A stretch of DNA of 64,000 nt from Endomicrobium sp. (GCA_031262585.1 JAISHK010000009.1:91770-155769); one strand, 5' to 3'. Positions 34,810 to 45,152 are shown, numbered from the stretch's first letter. The notes: generated by a model from the sequence alone, not told the origin. Translations and numbers: made by a program.

Positions 34810-36135
34810 CATCTTATTTGAAAACAGTTTGCAAATAAATTCTTTTATACGATATTTTAAAAGACTTGAATTGTCTTTTATAGCTTTTATAACAGTCTTT
34901 TTTGTAAATTTAATAATAACTGCATCCTTTTATTAAATCACCAACTTTAAATTCAAAAAATCCATGCTGAGTTACATCTATTAATTCATAAACATTTTAA
35001 ATTTTCTTGTGCAACCACAATAAATGTCATAATTGATAGTTTTTTTCGTGCTTATTACAACTACAACTATTTGAAAAACTTATCAAATAAGCATAAGATT
35101 GTTTTACTCTTCTAACTATTCTTTTTCTAAGAAGTGCAAATAAACCAAATCTTTTCGGAATGCATCATGGAATATATCTACTATTTCAACTTCAATTATA
35201 TCGCTTGATTGCCTTTTTAAGTTCCTTTAATGTAATTAGCAAATGCTGCGCTGCGAGAGAGATATGAGTTAATGGCATTATTAAAATATCAAACAATTAA
35301 CTTTTATTCAATAGTACAACTTTTTGCACAACACCAAATCTTATACTGTTCATCCATTATTATCAAATCTAAATTTTTAATTTTATTTTCTATTAACGAA
35401 TGCGTGTCGATTATAATTTCTATATCTCCATTTTCAAAATCTAATAATATTTCTTTGCTTTACTTTTTTTCTTTAGCAAGAAAAAGCAGATAAAATAATT
35501 TCAACATCAAGTTCCAAAAACATTATAGCTAAAATTTCAGTAAGGGACAATAATCATCTTCTTTTCATTTGAGAACATTTTCAATGGCAATCAAAATTGC
35601 ACTTAGTGCATAACTGTCTTTACTAAACCTAGATCACTCATAAGCATTCTACACTTTACATTTTAGAAAAATTATCATATACAGCTCTTTTTTAATACTT
35701 TGTAAATTTAAACTTTAAATTATTCTTAATAATAAAAAACAAAATTCTTTTTACATCATTATCAACATTTAAAGAATTAGTATCAAGCTTTACATGTTAA
35801 AGCATGATTTATATGAATATTTCAAAATATTTTCAACTGTTTTTTATATTTTTTTGCGTTAACCCGTTTTATTGCTGGACAAAACGATTTTTTCTAAAGA
35901 AACGAATATATACCATAAAATCATAAATGCATTATCAAAAATTTTTACAAATATACATTCCTGTTATTGCTTGTAAATTTCTTTTGTGGAAGAAATTCTA
36001 ATTCTACTTCCATCTTAGTATTATATCTGGAAAAAAGTAATTATATCTTCAATTATCTTAATACCAAGATCCAAAAATGCTCGAGCGCGTTTAGAACCAA
36101 CACTTTTTAATGTTGCATTTAACTGTCTAAAGTTA
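34810..36135 (-). pseudogene. recG: recG pseudogene (ATP-dependent DNA helicase RecG)
   Basis: RecG remodels stalled replication forks. Conserved pieces occur in the right order on the minus strand but in changing frames with many stops. First is the N-terminal LKSVGSKRARAFLDLGIKIIE near 36030-36130. Next is a helicase section with ENGDIEIIIDTHSLIENKIK and NLDLIIMDEQ, whose DEQ is the DExH box, near 35330-35450. Last is the C-terminal TQHGFFEFKVGDLIK with LLKYRIKEFICKLF near 34815-34970. About 1.3 kb remains of an expected 2 kb, so internal deletions have occurred. It lies between convergent clpB and divergent rpmB. The assignment is strong; function is lost. Confidence 0.85.
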
Positions 36136-36205
36136 AAAAATTTGACTATAAACTTACAAATAATATAAAATCATGACTAATTGATGAATGGGGAGGAACA
36201 TTAAA

Positions 36206-36397
36206 ATGTCATATAAATGTATAATTTGTGGTAAAGGTTCTACATCAGGGAATACAATAAGTCATTCAAATAAAGCTTCAAAAAGACTTTTTAGACCTAA
36301 TCTTCAAAGGTTAAACATTCTTTTAGATGGAGAGAAAAGTCGTGAATATGTTTGCACTTCTTGTATTAAATCAAACAAAATAAAAAAAGCGATATAA
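36206..36397 (+). CDS. rpmB: 50S ribosomal protein L28 (zinc-binding form)
   Basis: Large-subunit ribosomal protein. The 63 residues include [19 protein letters not shown] and a C-terminal CTSC, giving two CxxC pairs that mark the zinc-binding paralogue, and [18 protein letters not shown]. The frame extends six codons upstream, but GGGAGGA at 36191-36197 sets the ATG at 36206. It is flanked by the recG wreck upstream and a decayed stretch downstream, and is apparently transcribed alone. Confidence 0.96.
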   Translation: MSYKCIICGKGSTSGNTISHSNKASKRLFRPNLQRLNILLDGEKSREYVCTSCIKSNKIKKAI

Positions 36398-36930
36398 TAT
36401 TATAATATTAATAATTATAGAAATAATTTTTACGAATAAATTTCTACTTAATTATGTTTCTAAGTAATGCGCTATCGTAATTTTTGTACTTCAGTTAGGC
36501 ACTACAAACATTCTTCTAGGTGCGAGAGGTTTTTGGCTTTAACATATAATTTTAGACTTGACTGCTTAATTACAGATATTGCAATATTGTCGGATTTTGC
36601 ACTAAGCTGGCAACTTTGAAAACAATAACTTTATTAGCCAAAATATTTGCCGTATTTATTATCTTATTTTTATAATTACTCTTATAAAAAAATAGTTAAA
36701 ATATGATGATTCATACGTTACAATTGTTGAAATACCCATCAAAATGTTTTAAAGATTACCATTCCTGAGGAACAAACTGTAAAGTCAGTACATTTTCTTT
36801 TATCTAAATGAACTTAATAAAACATAAAATGAAGGGATATCTCATCAATGATTATAGTTACATATTTATATTTATAAAAACTCAAAATAACAATAAACAA
36901 AAGAAACTTCAAATTATTTCTCCTCATTGC
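36398..36930. other. Intergenic region between rpmB and hisS with a decayed minus-strand frame
   Basis: No intact gene. Downstream of hisS on the minus strand, about 36490-36620, an open piece reads KSDNIAISVIKQSSLKLYVK and continues AKNLSHLEECL before a stop, then LTEVQKL. Further upstream an N-terminal-like hydrophobic piece (LKFLLFIVILSFY) occurs near 36890. This looks like an eroded former gene of the hisS operon; the family was not recognised. Confidence 0.4.
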
Positions 36931-38175
36931 TTATAAATCAATTAACAATGTTTCTATTTGAGTGTTATTTTTCATGTTTTTTATTAAAACCTTACCATTT
37001 TTGAATTCAGTTTTGGCAAAAATTATAGTTTTATAAACTTGTATTTTATCTGCAAATTTTAATTGATTTGTTAAACTTTTATTATTTATCGGACCAAAAA
37101 CAGAAATGTTTTTATTGCCTTTTAATCCTTTCCTAATTATTCTTATAGCAAAAGAAAAAGCCTCATTAAAAAGTTCTTGATCAGCAATGGCTACAAAGAT
37201 TTTTTCATACTGTTTTAAACTATCAAAAAAAACATTATCCTGTACTGCCAACATTACTCTTTCAGATCCTAAAGCAAATCCTACAGCAGGCGTACTTTGA
37301 CCTCCAATTTCTTCAACAAGATTATCATATCTACCACCTGCCGCAAGAGTATCCTGCGAATCTGTAGTATTTGTCTTAATTTCAAAAACAGTTCTTGTAT
37401 AATAATCAAGTCCTCTTACAAGTTTTTCATCAACAACATAATCACATCCTGCACTTTTAAGTAATTCCTGTATCAAAGTAAAATTATCTTTACAATCATT
37501 ACATAAGTAACTCGAAATTCGAGGAACTTTATTAAATTTGTAAAAATCTATTTTACAATCTAGGAGTCTTAGAGGATTTTTATCAAGTCTTTTTATACAA
37601 TCTAGACATAAGCCTTGAACAGAATTAAAATATTCAACTAACGCTTCTCTAAAAAAAAACCTACATTTTTTACAACCTAAAGAATTTATATGCGTTTTTA
37701 TTTCTTTAACACCCATAGATACAAGCAAATCCTGAGCCAAAATTATAATTTCAGCATCTGCTGCCGGAGCTGAATTTCCAAAAGACTCAGCACCTATTTG
37801 GTGAAATTGTCTGTATCTACCAGCTTGAGGTCTTTCATAGCGAAACATTTCTCCAATATAAAAAAATTTCCCAAAAGGATTTGAAATATCCATTCTATGC
37901 TCAATAAAAGCTCTTGTTAAAGAAGCAGTTCCCTCCGGACGCAAAGCAAGTTTTCTTTTTTTCCTATCTTCAAAAATATACATCTGTTTTTCCACAATAT
38001 CAGTTGCTTGACCTAACGAACGTGTAAAAAGAGCCGCTTCCTCAAACATTGGAGTTCTTATTTCTACAAACCCGTATCTCATAAAAACTTCTTTAGCTTT
38101 TTGTTCTAAAAAATTCATTCTTATAACATTTAATCCAAAAATATCATGCGTACCCCTGGGTGCCTTATAATTCAT
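36931..38175 (-). CDS. hisS: Histidyl-tRNA synthetase
   Basis: Charges tRNA-His. The 414 residues form a class II synthetase: PRGTHDIFG at the N terminus, motif 2 (FYIGEMFRYERPQAGRYRQF), the His-specific LVRGLDYYTRTVFE and AAGGRYDNLVEEIGG, and motif 3 (PAVGFALGSERVM), ending with the anticodon-binding domain. It overlaps the DUF502 gene by 4 bases (ATGA), so the two are translationally coupled. Confidence 0.97.
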   Translation of the reverse strand: MNYKAPRGTHDIFGLNVIRMNFLEQKAKEVFMRYGFVEIRTPMFEEAALFTRSLGQATDIVEKQMYIFEDRKKRKLALRPEGTASLTRAFIEHRMDISNPFGKFFYIGEMFRYERPQAGRYRQFHQIGAESFGNSAPAADAEIIILAQDLLVSMGVKEIKTHINSLGCKKCRFFFREALVEYFNSVQGLCLDCIKRLDKNPLRLLDCKIDFYKFNKVPRISSYLCNDCKDNFTLIQELLKSAGCDYVVDEKLVRGLDYYTRTVFEIKTNTTDSQDTLAAGGRYDNLVEEIGGQSTPAVGFALGSERVMLAVQDNVFFDSLKQYEKIFVAIADQELFNEAFSFAIRIIRKGLKGNKNISVFGPINNKSLTNQLKFADKIQVYKTIIFAKTEFKNGKVLIKNMKNNTQIETLLIDL

Positions 38176-38846
38176 TTTTTTACTTCCTTTATTTCTTCTA
38201 TTTCCTCTTTAAATTCTATTTTTTTACTATCTTTCATAGCAATCACACCAACCGAAATAACAAATTGAAATGCCTGTTCAACAGTATAATTAGTGTATAT
38301 TATATCTTTTTCATTAAACAATAACAAAAAACCTGTAGTTGGATTTGGTGTAGTAGGCATAAAAACACAGACATAATTTTCATTGTTTACCATCTGCCTT
38401 CCAGTAAAAAAAGCTACGCTATAAACATCTTTATTGGGATAGTGTACAAAAATAACTTGTTTGAAACTCCTTTCAGTATCTGTCCCAAATATAAAACTTA
38501 CAAATTGTTTAGTTGCAGAATGCACGGTTCCTAAAATAGGCAGCTTTTCAATAAGTTTTTCTATAAAATTTAAAACATCCCTTCCAAAAACTCTATTTGT
38601 AATAAAACCCAAAACCAATATACACATAATTGAAATAAAAAAACTTGATATTTTAGCTAAAACACGCACCCAGTAGGTATCAGTAACGTAATAACTTATA
38701 ACAGGAAATGCAAGACTTCCTATACATTTGAAAAGAACAGTCATTATAAAATAAGTTAACCATAATGGAATTACAACCACCAAACCAGTTATTAAATATT
38801 TTTTAATCAAAATAACTAATTTCTCTTTTATTCTCTTATTTCGCAT
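38172..38846 (-). CDS. DUF502 family membrane protein
   Basis: Function unknown. The 224 residues have two N-terminal membrane helices (LITGLVVVIPLWLTYFIM, and FFISIMCILVLGFITNRVFG) and the family's conserved stretches: LIEKLPILGTVHSATKQ, FKQVIFVHYPNKDVYSVAF, and MPTTPNPTTGFLLLF. These define DUF502. It lies just upstream of and overlapping hisS, and just downstream of the phosphohexomutase wreck, on the same strand. No catalytic role is known; the calls rest on family pattern. Confidence 0.88.
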   Translation of the reverse strand: MRNKRIKEKLVILIKKYLITGLVVVIPLWLTYFIMTVLFKCIGSLAFPVISYYVTDTYWVRVLAKISSFFISIMCILVLGFITNRVFGRDVLNFIEKLIEKLPILGTVHSATKQFVSFIFGTDTERSFKQVIFVHYPNKDVYSVAFFTGRQMVNNENYVCVFMPTTPNPTTGFLLLFNEKDIIYTNYTVEQAFQFVISVGVIAMKDSKKIEFKEEIEEIKEVKK

Positions 38847-38869
38847 AAATTATCTTTTTACCAGCTTTT

Positions 38870-40111
38870 AAAATTTTATTAAATTTTACATAAGAGTTAA
38901 TTCTGCATATATCCTAATTATCGATTCAGTACCTAACAATCTAAAACCTATTCAATTATTATCATCTAAAATAAATTTATGTCTATCAATACTTTAATTT
39001 TAATTCCTGCAATACTTCCTATAACTTTACTTTCTAAAGTATTTCTAAAAGCTTCTATAATTTCATAAGATAGTAAAAAGTTAAATCTTGCCGTTAAAAG
39101 ATTTCTCTGTAAGTTTTTTAATATCTTTAAGTTAAGTAACTCTTTTACTGATTTTTTACTTATAGCAACAGCTTTAGCTACCAAAAGACATGTTAAAATT
39201 CCATCTTTTTTGGAGATATGTCCTCTTACTGTTAATCTCTAGATTTTTCGTCACCTATATAACTTCTCCAATATACTTTAAACCCAACAGGAGCTTCAAC
39301 TACATCAATGCCTAATTTATTCGCGAGTCTATCTATAAGATATGTCGTCCAGTTTTGACCACAATACCTGTGCCATCCTATTTATTTTATTTAAATAATA
39401 TAACAAAACAAAAATAACTTGATTTGGAGTTATAAAAGTCCCATCTGAATCCATAATTCCAAATCTATCAGCATCTCCCATCTGTAGAAAAGCCAAATTT
39501 ATATGATTCTTGTTTGACCATGTTACAGTTTTGCGTTGGTGTATACCGACACTTTTCAATAATGCATCAAATCATCACTTGTACCATACAAAACATCCGT
39601 CACAACTCTTATATTTGTCTTTTTCAATACTTTCTTTAAGACTCAAATTAAAAAATCAATAAATTTAATATTCTTGTTTTCCAATAATTCCAATGCTTTT
39701 TTATTATCTATGTTGTTTCAGACAAAGCACTACTAACATTGTGTAAAATATTTCAGTCCATTATACTTATAAAAATTATGACTTACCGTAAAATTTATAC
39801 CACCAGCAAGATTACAATGTTACAATACCTATATACGCTATTACAGATGTACTGTATTTTTCTATTACAAAACAATGTCTTTATTCTATTATACTATCAA
39901 CCAAAACTTCAGCAGTCGTTTTGGCAAAATCCTTCAGCATAAACCTAGTATCACAATCTAAAATTACAATAACAATATTGTTGTTACATTTTTCATTGAT
40001 AAAATTTGCCATAGCCTGCATAATCACTTATAGAGAAACATTGCTGTATGGTAAAATCCTTATCAACAATCCCTCTTCTGAAATTCGAAGAACGTTCCAA
40101 ATTTAATCATG
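38870..40111 (-). pseudogene. Phosphoglucomutase/phosphomannomutase pseudogene
   Basis: Alpha-D-phosphohexomutases interconvert hexose 1- and 6-phosphates for sugar-nucleotide and envelope synthesis. Family pieces follow in order on the minus strand, broken by stops and frame changes. From ATG 40111 comes MIKFGT, then CDTRFMLKDFAKTTAEVLV, the active-site region AGGINFTVSHN (normally TASHN), DVLYGTSDDL, and the metal-binding GDADRFGIMDSDGTFITPNQV (39420-39480). Then LIDRLANKLGIDVVEAPVGF, a KDGIL region, and a C-terminal LLGTESIIRIYAE remnant (normally RPSGTE). Its length is still near the family's, so decay has been by point mutation and small indels. It was probably the first gene of an operon with DUF502 and hisS. 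Confidence 0.85.
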
Positions 40112-41573
40112 CTTTCATCAACTTAACAAAAAAACTAAAACACATTATTACGATAAAACCTAAATATTATACCTTTGCCAAACTCTTATTTTATATAAGT
40201 ATATAACTAACAATTCTAATGCTCTCATTATATTTTTTACTTTCGATCAAATATGAAATAATGTTTCATCTAAATCAAGACCGAAAAGAATTCAACTATT
40301 ATTTAAATATATTTTTATATGTCAACTTAAAATAAGAGCATCTTACCACAATAAATAATTCTTCTGTTGTCACTTCTTATTACTTTCCCAGCGGGAGGCA
40401 ACACAGCACATCAAAAGAATTTTGAAATTCATGGATACAAATCCATCCACCTGTCACAAAAAAAGAACAACATTTTTTTCAACAGACATTAAATTTATTG
40501 AATTTGTTGTAACTCTTTTAACTTTTACACCAAACTTTAACAATAATACTACCTATCACTGAGAATGCCATTGATAAGAACAGCTATCTTAATATTTCTA
40601 TTTTTATTAATCCTCATCACAAAATAAGATATTACAAATATCGCTATAATTATCTTAAATCATTTTATTATTATCAAGCTAAAAGAACATTTTTGTTCAA
40701 ACATCAATTAAAAAACCTGTATTTGTTTTACGAATTGTTATAATATCTGAAGATTGTCTTAAAGAATTATAAAATTCCTTATGATTTTGTAATCTTTGAT
40801 AACCTAATAAAAACATTCAAAGCAACAACGTCTACATCAACCATGCAAAATAAAATCGAAAATATTATTGAAGTGAAGAATATACACAATATATTTATTA
40901 ATCTACAACAGTTGTTTGCTTTTTTATAAAACATCTTTTTTAAAAACTTTAAAAACATATTTTATAACATTCTCTCACGAATAAATATATACTAGTAACG
41001 TCCTATATTAAAACACAATTTTTCAGATCACCTAATCATCTTTCAACCTTTTTACCAAGAATATCATAATGAACCTTTCTATACTTGCCAAAATTTTCTA
41101 TGTACTTTCACAATACTAACCCATTAGTCGCAAATATTTTTATTACTTTAAATAAAAATTGGAACAAACCTTTTGAAAAATCAAAAACTTTTAATTCTAA
41201 AATACATATTTCTGTATTTATTGTATTAGAAAAACTTCTTACAATTAAAATTTTTTAAGAATCTATTAATCCTAACATTCTCATCAGTTATAACGACACC
41301 AAATCACAATAAATTACTAATCCTTAATAAATTCTAATTAATAATATATAAATACCATCGTTAAATTATGAAAACTATGTCCCTTAAACAGATCTAATTA
41401 CTATATACAAAGCAGATGTTATTTGCTACGAAGGTCACATGAGCTTTGTTAAACCATAAATACTAAACTCGTCTGTGTTATATAATAATTATTCACATAC
41501 AAGCTCATAACAAAAATCCAATTTAATAAGAATTTTACTAAATTTGACACTCAAAATCAAAAGGAATATAATT
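40112..41573. other. Degenerate region between the phosphohexomutase pseudogene and the PBP gene
   Basis: No intact gene. Minus-strand pieces such as MVDVDVVALNVFIRLSKI, HKEFYNSLRQSSDIITIRK and INKNRNIKIAVLINGILSV (about 40540-40880) look like a decayed gene in several frames, which I cannot name with confidence. The rest, 40900-41540, holds nothing recognisable. Confidence 0.45.
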
Positions 41574-43703
41574 ATGAGCATGAAGCATAAAAAAACAAAA
41601 AAACAATCAAAATCATCATTTTTTATAATTTTACTTATTACAATATCTCTGATAATTGTTATTGGTAAAGTAGCGGCAAATTTTATAGAAAATCTACCAT
41701 CTATACGACAATTAGACAATTATAGTCCAGACTTATCTACTAAGATTTACGATAAAGATAACAACTTAATAACCGAATTATTCAATGAAAGGCGTATTTT
41801 CATCCCAATAAATAGCATACCTGCAAACCTTCAAAACGCTTTTATAGCTACTGAAGATAATGACTTTTTCAAGCATTGGGGAATTTCAACAAAAGCTATT
41901 ATACGAGCTTTTTCAAAAATATTATTGAAAGGTAAAATTTCAGAAGGTGGTTCAACAATAACTCAACAGCTTGCAAAAATCATATTCTTAACTCATGAAA
42001 AAACATTAATTAGAAAAATAAAAGAAGCATTTTTAACTATACAACTTGAAAAAAATTATTCAAAAGATGAAATCATGCAGTTTTATATAAACCAAATATA
42101 TTTTGGTAATGGAGCACATGGAGTACAGTCTGCATCAGAAATATATTTTAATAAAAATGTACAGGATTTAAATCTTGCCGAATGTGCAACTCTTGCTGCA
42201 ATACCTAAATCTCCTAATTATTACAATCCGTTTAAAAACGAAAAAGCTGCACTTGCAAGGATAAATTTTGTTCTTTCAAAAATGAGAAAATTAGGGTACA
42301 TTACAAAAGAAGAAGAAGAAGAAGCTTTAAAAATTCCTTTACCTTTAAAAGAAAATGCACTTAAAATTAAAAAAAATCATTATTTTACAGATTTTTTACG
42401 AATAATACTAAAACCAAAATACGGCACAAACATTCTTTTAAAAGGTGGACTTTCAATTTATACAACTATTGACATGAAAGCTCAAAATGCTGCAGAAAAA
42501 GCTATTGAAGATCAACTTACAAAGTTTGATGAAGAAAAATTAAAAACCTTTAAAAAAGAAAAAAAAATACCTATTAAAGTACAAGGAGCGCTTATAGCTA
42601 TTGACCCAAAAAATGGAGCTATAAGAGCAATGGTTGGAGGAAGAAATTTTAAAGAATCTCAGTTTAACAGAGCAATTCAAGCAAAAAGACAAGCTGGTTC
42701 CGCATTTAAACCTTTTGTGTATCTTACAGCAATACAATCAGGACTGACATCTACAACTATTCTTGAAGATGCTCCAATGATTTTTATTTATAAAGAAAAC
42801 TCTTGGAATTTAGTTTCAAGAGATATAACTATTCTTGAGACAATTGCTGAAATGATATCTGAAGAAGATTTAATTGATACAAATAAAATATGGGTACCAA
42901 CAAATTATAGAAAAAAATATAGAGGTCCAGTAACTTTACGAACAGCACTTGCTTTATCTATAAATACATGTGCCGTTGAAACAATTATAAAAACAACTCC
43001 AGAAAAAGTCATAAAAACAGCAAGAAAACTCGGAATAACAACGCCTCTTATAAATTCTTTTTCACTTGCTTTAGGAGCAAGCGACGTAACTCTACAAGAG
43101 ATGGTTTCTGCTTTTGCTACATTTGCATCAGGTGGTATTAAAACAACACCATATGTTATAACAAAGATAATAGACAAAGATGGGAAAATTTTAGAAGAAA
43201 ATGTTTCAGAACAAAAAGAAATATTATCTTCTCAAGACTGTTTTATCATAACTAATCTACTTAAAGCTGTCATAGAGGAAGGAAGCGGTTGGTATGCTAA
43301 AAAAAACTTAGGTAGACCTTGCGCTGGAAAGACAGGAACAACGAATAATTCAAGCGACGCGTGGTTCATAGGATACACTCCTCAACTTGTAGCTGGAGTA
43401 TGGGTAGGTTATGATGATTCTTCAATATCACTTGGAGAAAAAGCTACAGGCGGTGGTATTGCTTGTCCTATATGGACAAACTTTATGAAAGAAACCCTAA
43501 ATGGAAAACCTATACTAGATTTCACACAACCTGAAAACATAGAATGGGCTTTAATTGACCCAAGTACAGGACTTCTTGCACTAAGCAAAACTCCAGGAGC
43601 TTTTTTAGAAGCATTTAAAAAAGGCACAACTCCAACAAAGTACTATAATCAACCATTTCCCAGTCAAACACAAAACCGAAGCACAGAAACAGAAGAATTT
43701 TAA
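41574..43703 (+). CDS. Class A penicillin-binding protein (PBP1A family)
   Basis: Bifunctional peptidoglycan polymerase and cross-linker in the inner membrane. The 709 residues have a basic N terminus, one membrane helix (FFIILLITISLIIVIGKV), and the GT51 glycosyltransferase with catalytic EDNDFF, GGSTITQQLAK and FGNGAHGVQSASEIYF. The transpeptidase has SAFK (SxxK serine), SIN and KTGTT. The listed start is the ATG with AAGGA upstream; a TTG 30 bases earlier is in frame but less likely. All catalytic motifs are intact, so the cell still makes peptidoglycan. It faces fabZ convergently. Confidence 0.95.
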   Translation: MSMKHKKTKKQSKSSFFIILLITISLIIVIGKVAANFIENLPSIRQLDNYSPDLSTKIYDKDNNLITELFNERRIFIPINSIPANLQNAFIATEDNDFFKHWGISTKAIIRAFSKILLKGKISEGGSTITQQLAKIIFLTHEKTLIRKIKEAFLTIQLEKNYSKDEIMQFYINQIYFGNGAHGVQSASEIYFNKNVQDLNLAECATLAAIPKSPNYYNPFKNEKAALARINFVLSKMRKLGYITKEEEEEALKIPLPLKENALKIKKNHYFTDFLRIILKPKYGTNILLKGGLSIYTTIDMKAQNAAEKAIEDQLTKFDEEKLKTFKKEKKIPIKVQGALIAIDPKNGAIRAMVGGRNFKESQFNRAIQAKRQAGSAFKPFVYLTAIQSGLTSTTILEDAPMIFIYKENSWNLVSRDITILETIAEMISEEDLIDTNKIWVPTNYRKKYRGPVTLRTALALSINTCAVETIIKTTPEKVIKTARKLGITTPLINSFSLALGASDVTLQEMVSAFATFASGGIKTTPYVITKIIDKDGKILEENVSEQKEILSSQDCFIITNLLKAVIEEGSGWYAKKNLGRPCAGKTGTTNNSSDAWFIGYTPQLVAGVWVGYDDSSISLGEKATGGGIACPIWTNFMKETLNGKPILDFTQPENIEWALIDPSTGLLALSKTPGAFLEAFKKGTTPTKYYNQPFPSQTQNRSTETEEF

Positions 43704-43944
43704 AGTCCAAAACCTTGATAACGAAATTAATAACACCTATCTCTCATTCGTCTGAAACAAAAGATTTTCGTCTTACTATTTTACATACAATAAAAAATTA
43801 TCCAATAATGGAAGTTCGGGTTTTTAAATGCCAACATCCAAAAGAAAAATCACCTTTTCTTTTGTTTTTTAGTAAAAATTTTAAGACTCTTTATCCTGTT
43901 TTTATAATCGTATTTGGACCTATTAAAAATCAATTAATATCGCT

Positions 43945-44412
43945 TTACTTTCTATCTACATTAACAAACCCAAATTCAGCTTCGGATGTCAATTCATCAT
44001 TAACGTAGGCCTCTCCTCTCATTTTTCCACGAGTTCCACTATCTTTTAGTATTTCTACACGCAATTCTAAAACGTCACCAGGCTTTACAGGCCTACGAAA
44101 TTTGACTTTATCTATAGACATAAAATACGCAAGCTTACCTTTCATTTCAGGTTTTGAAAGAAACATAACACAAGACGTTTGCGCCATCGCTTCAACAATT
44201 AAAACTCCAGGCATTATAGGAGTCCCAGGAAAATGTCCTTGAAAAAAATTTTCATTGCCAGTAACACATTTATAACCTGTTGCTTTTTTATTATTATTTT
44301 TATACACTTTCACCTTGTCTATCATTAAAAAAGGATACCTGTGAGGTATGTATTTTAAAACCTCTTCGTGCTCTAACATTACTTCATTTTCTATTAATTG
44401 TGTATTACTCAT
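43945..44412 (-). CDS. fabZ: 3-hydroxyacyl-ACP dehydratase
   Basis: Dehydrates 3-hydroxyacyl-ACP in fatty-acid elongation. The 155 residues form a hot-dog fold: EVLKYIPHRYPFLMIDKV, then GHFPGTPIMPGVLIVEAMAQ with the catalytic His and Glu, and a C-terminal EAEFGFV. A ten-codon extension is possible, but GGAGG lies just before the ATG at 44412. It sits at the end of the former bamA-lpxD-lpxC-fabZ run and is now the only intact gene between bamA and the PBP. The 241 bases beyond its stop contain a weak IGPNTII piece that could be an lpxA relic. Confidence 0.95.
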   Translation of the reverse strand: MSNTQLIENEVMLEHEEVLKYIPHRYPFLMIDKVKVYKNNNKKATGYKCVTGNENFFQGHFPGTPIMPGVLIVEAMAQTSCVMFLSKPEMKGKLAYFMSIDKVKFRRPVKPGDVLELRVEILKDSGTRGKMRGEAYVNDELTSEAEFGFVNVDRK

Positions 44413-44464
44413 ATTTATCCTCCATAACCTTATCTTTTTCAAAAAATTTTTTTATAAAAGTCAC

Positions 44465-44720
44465 ATTATTTAATGTCCAGATTTATCAGTGATTATTTTA
44501 ATTCTTATAAATTTCTCAGCCAAATATAAATCCATTATTAAACCTAGAACTTTGTGTCTCCTTATGAATACCATATATCCATAGCTCCCACCAATCCATT
44601 TTTTGAGAGTTTACACCTCATAAACAAAATCTTCACTAGTACAATTCTCTACTCCACCATCCAAAATTTGCAACTTATCATTATATATTTCTATAACCAA
44701 ATTATCAATACTAAGAACAC
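44465..44720 (-). pseudogene. lpxC: lpxC pseudogene (C-terminal remnant)
   Basis: LpxC deacetylates UDP-3-O-acyl-GlcNAc, the committed step of lipid A synthesis. Two pieces remain, joined across a stop and frame change. The first is SIDNLVIEIYNDKLQILDGG with CTSEDFVYEV, which matches the GSLDNAVV...DEFVRHK region. The second is FIRRHKVLGLIMDLYLAEKF with IITDKSGH, which matches the HKxLDxxGDLxLxG...KSGH segment that holds zinc and catalytic residues. The N-terminal two thirds are gone or unrecognisable. It lies between the lpxD remnant and fabZ, as in genomes where lpxC neighbours or fuses to fabZ. Confidence 0.8.
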
Positions 44721-44929
44721 AACATTCAAATATAATCACTCAATCATGTAAATTTTTATTCCATTTTTTTATAACAACTAAATTATAGGCAACTTCCCCC
44801 ACCAAAGAATTTTCATCTTTACTTTATTGTCTAAATCCGTTTTAAAACTCAATTTACATTATTACCTACTTTGTCCCATTCTCAATACTGTTGTAAAACT
44901 AAAACTACATCGACCAATATAATATAGCT

Positions 44930-45058
44930 CTCAAATACATAGTGACCCATCTTTTAGCTTAAAAAAAACAGTTAACCATTAGTTTAGGACAATATTTTCA
45001 TCACCAATAAATCCACATGAAACAATTTCTACAAGCTTTGACGTTGAAAATTTCATTA
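44930..45058 (-). pseudogene. lpxD: lpxD pseudogene (N-terminal remnant)
   Basis: LpxD adds the second acyl chain in lipid A synthesis. An ATG at 45058 with a GGAGAT ribosome site opens MKFSTSKLVEIVSCGFIGDE, continuing NIVLN before a stop, then FKLKDGSLCI in another frame. This fits the LpxD N-terminal pattern (MKFTLxELAxxLGGxxxGDxxxxIxGxxSxxxAxxGxLTF). The hexapeptide-repeat barrel is absent. Position directly after bamA is the standard lpxD location, which raises confidence in a short match. Confidence 0.65.
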
Positions 45059-45152
45059 ACATATCTCCATGGTTTCATGCTATAATTTTACTTATCAAAA
45101 AAATATATGCTACTTATGTTTATACAAAACATCTACTAAATTCTTTATATTC

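Noticed and set aside
34859..34881. Hairpin AAAAGAC/GTCTTTT as a clpB terminator
   Set aside because: The repeat lies within the recG pseudogene's former C-terminal coding sequence (IKDNSSLL region) and has no T-run directly after it, so a terminator role is not supported.
43715..44008. 97-codon plus-strand frame between the PBP gene and fabZ
   Set aside because: It runs into fabZ on the opposite strand, lacks a ribosome site and has no family resemblance.
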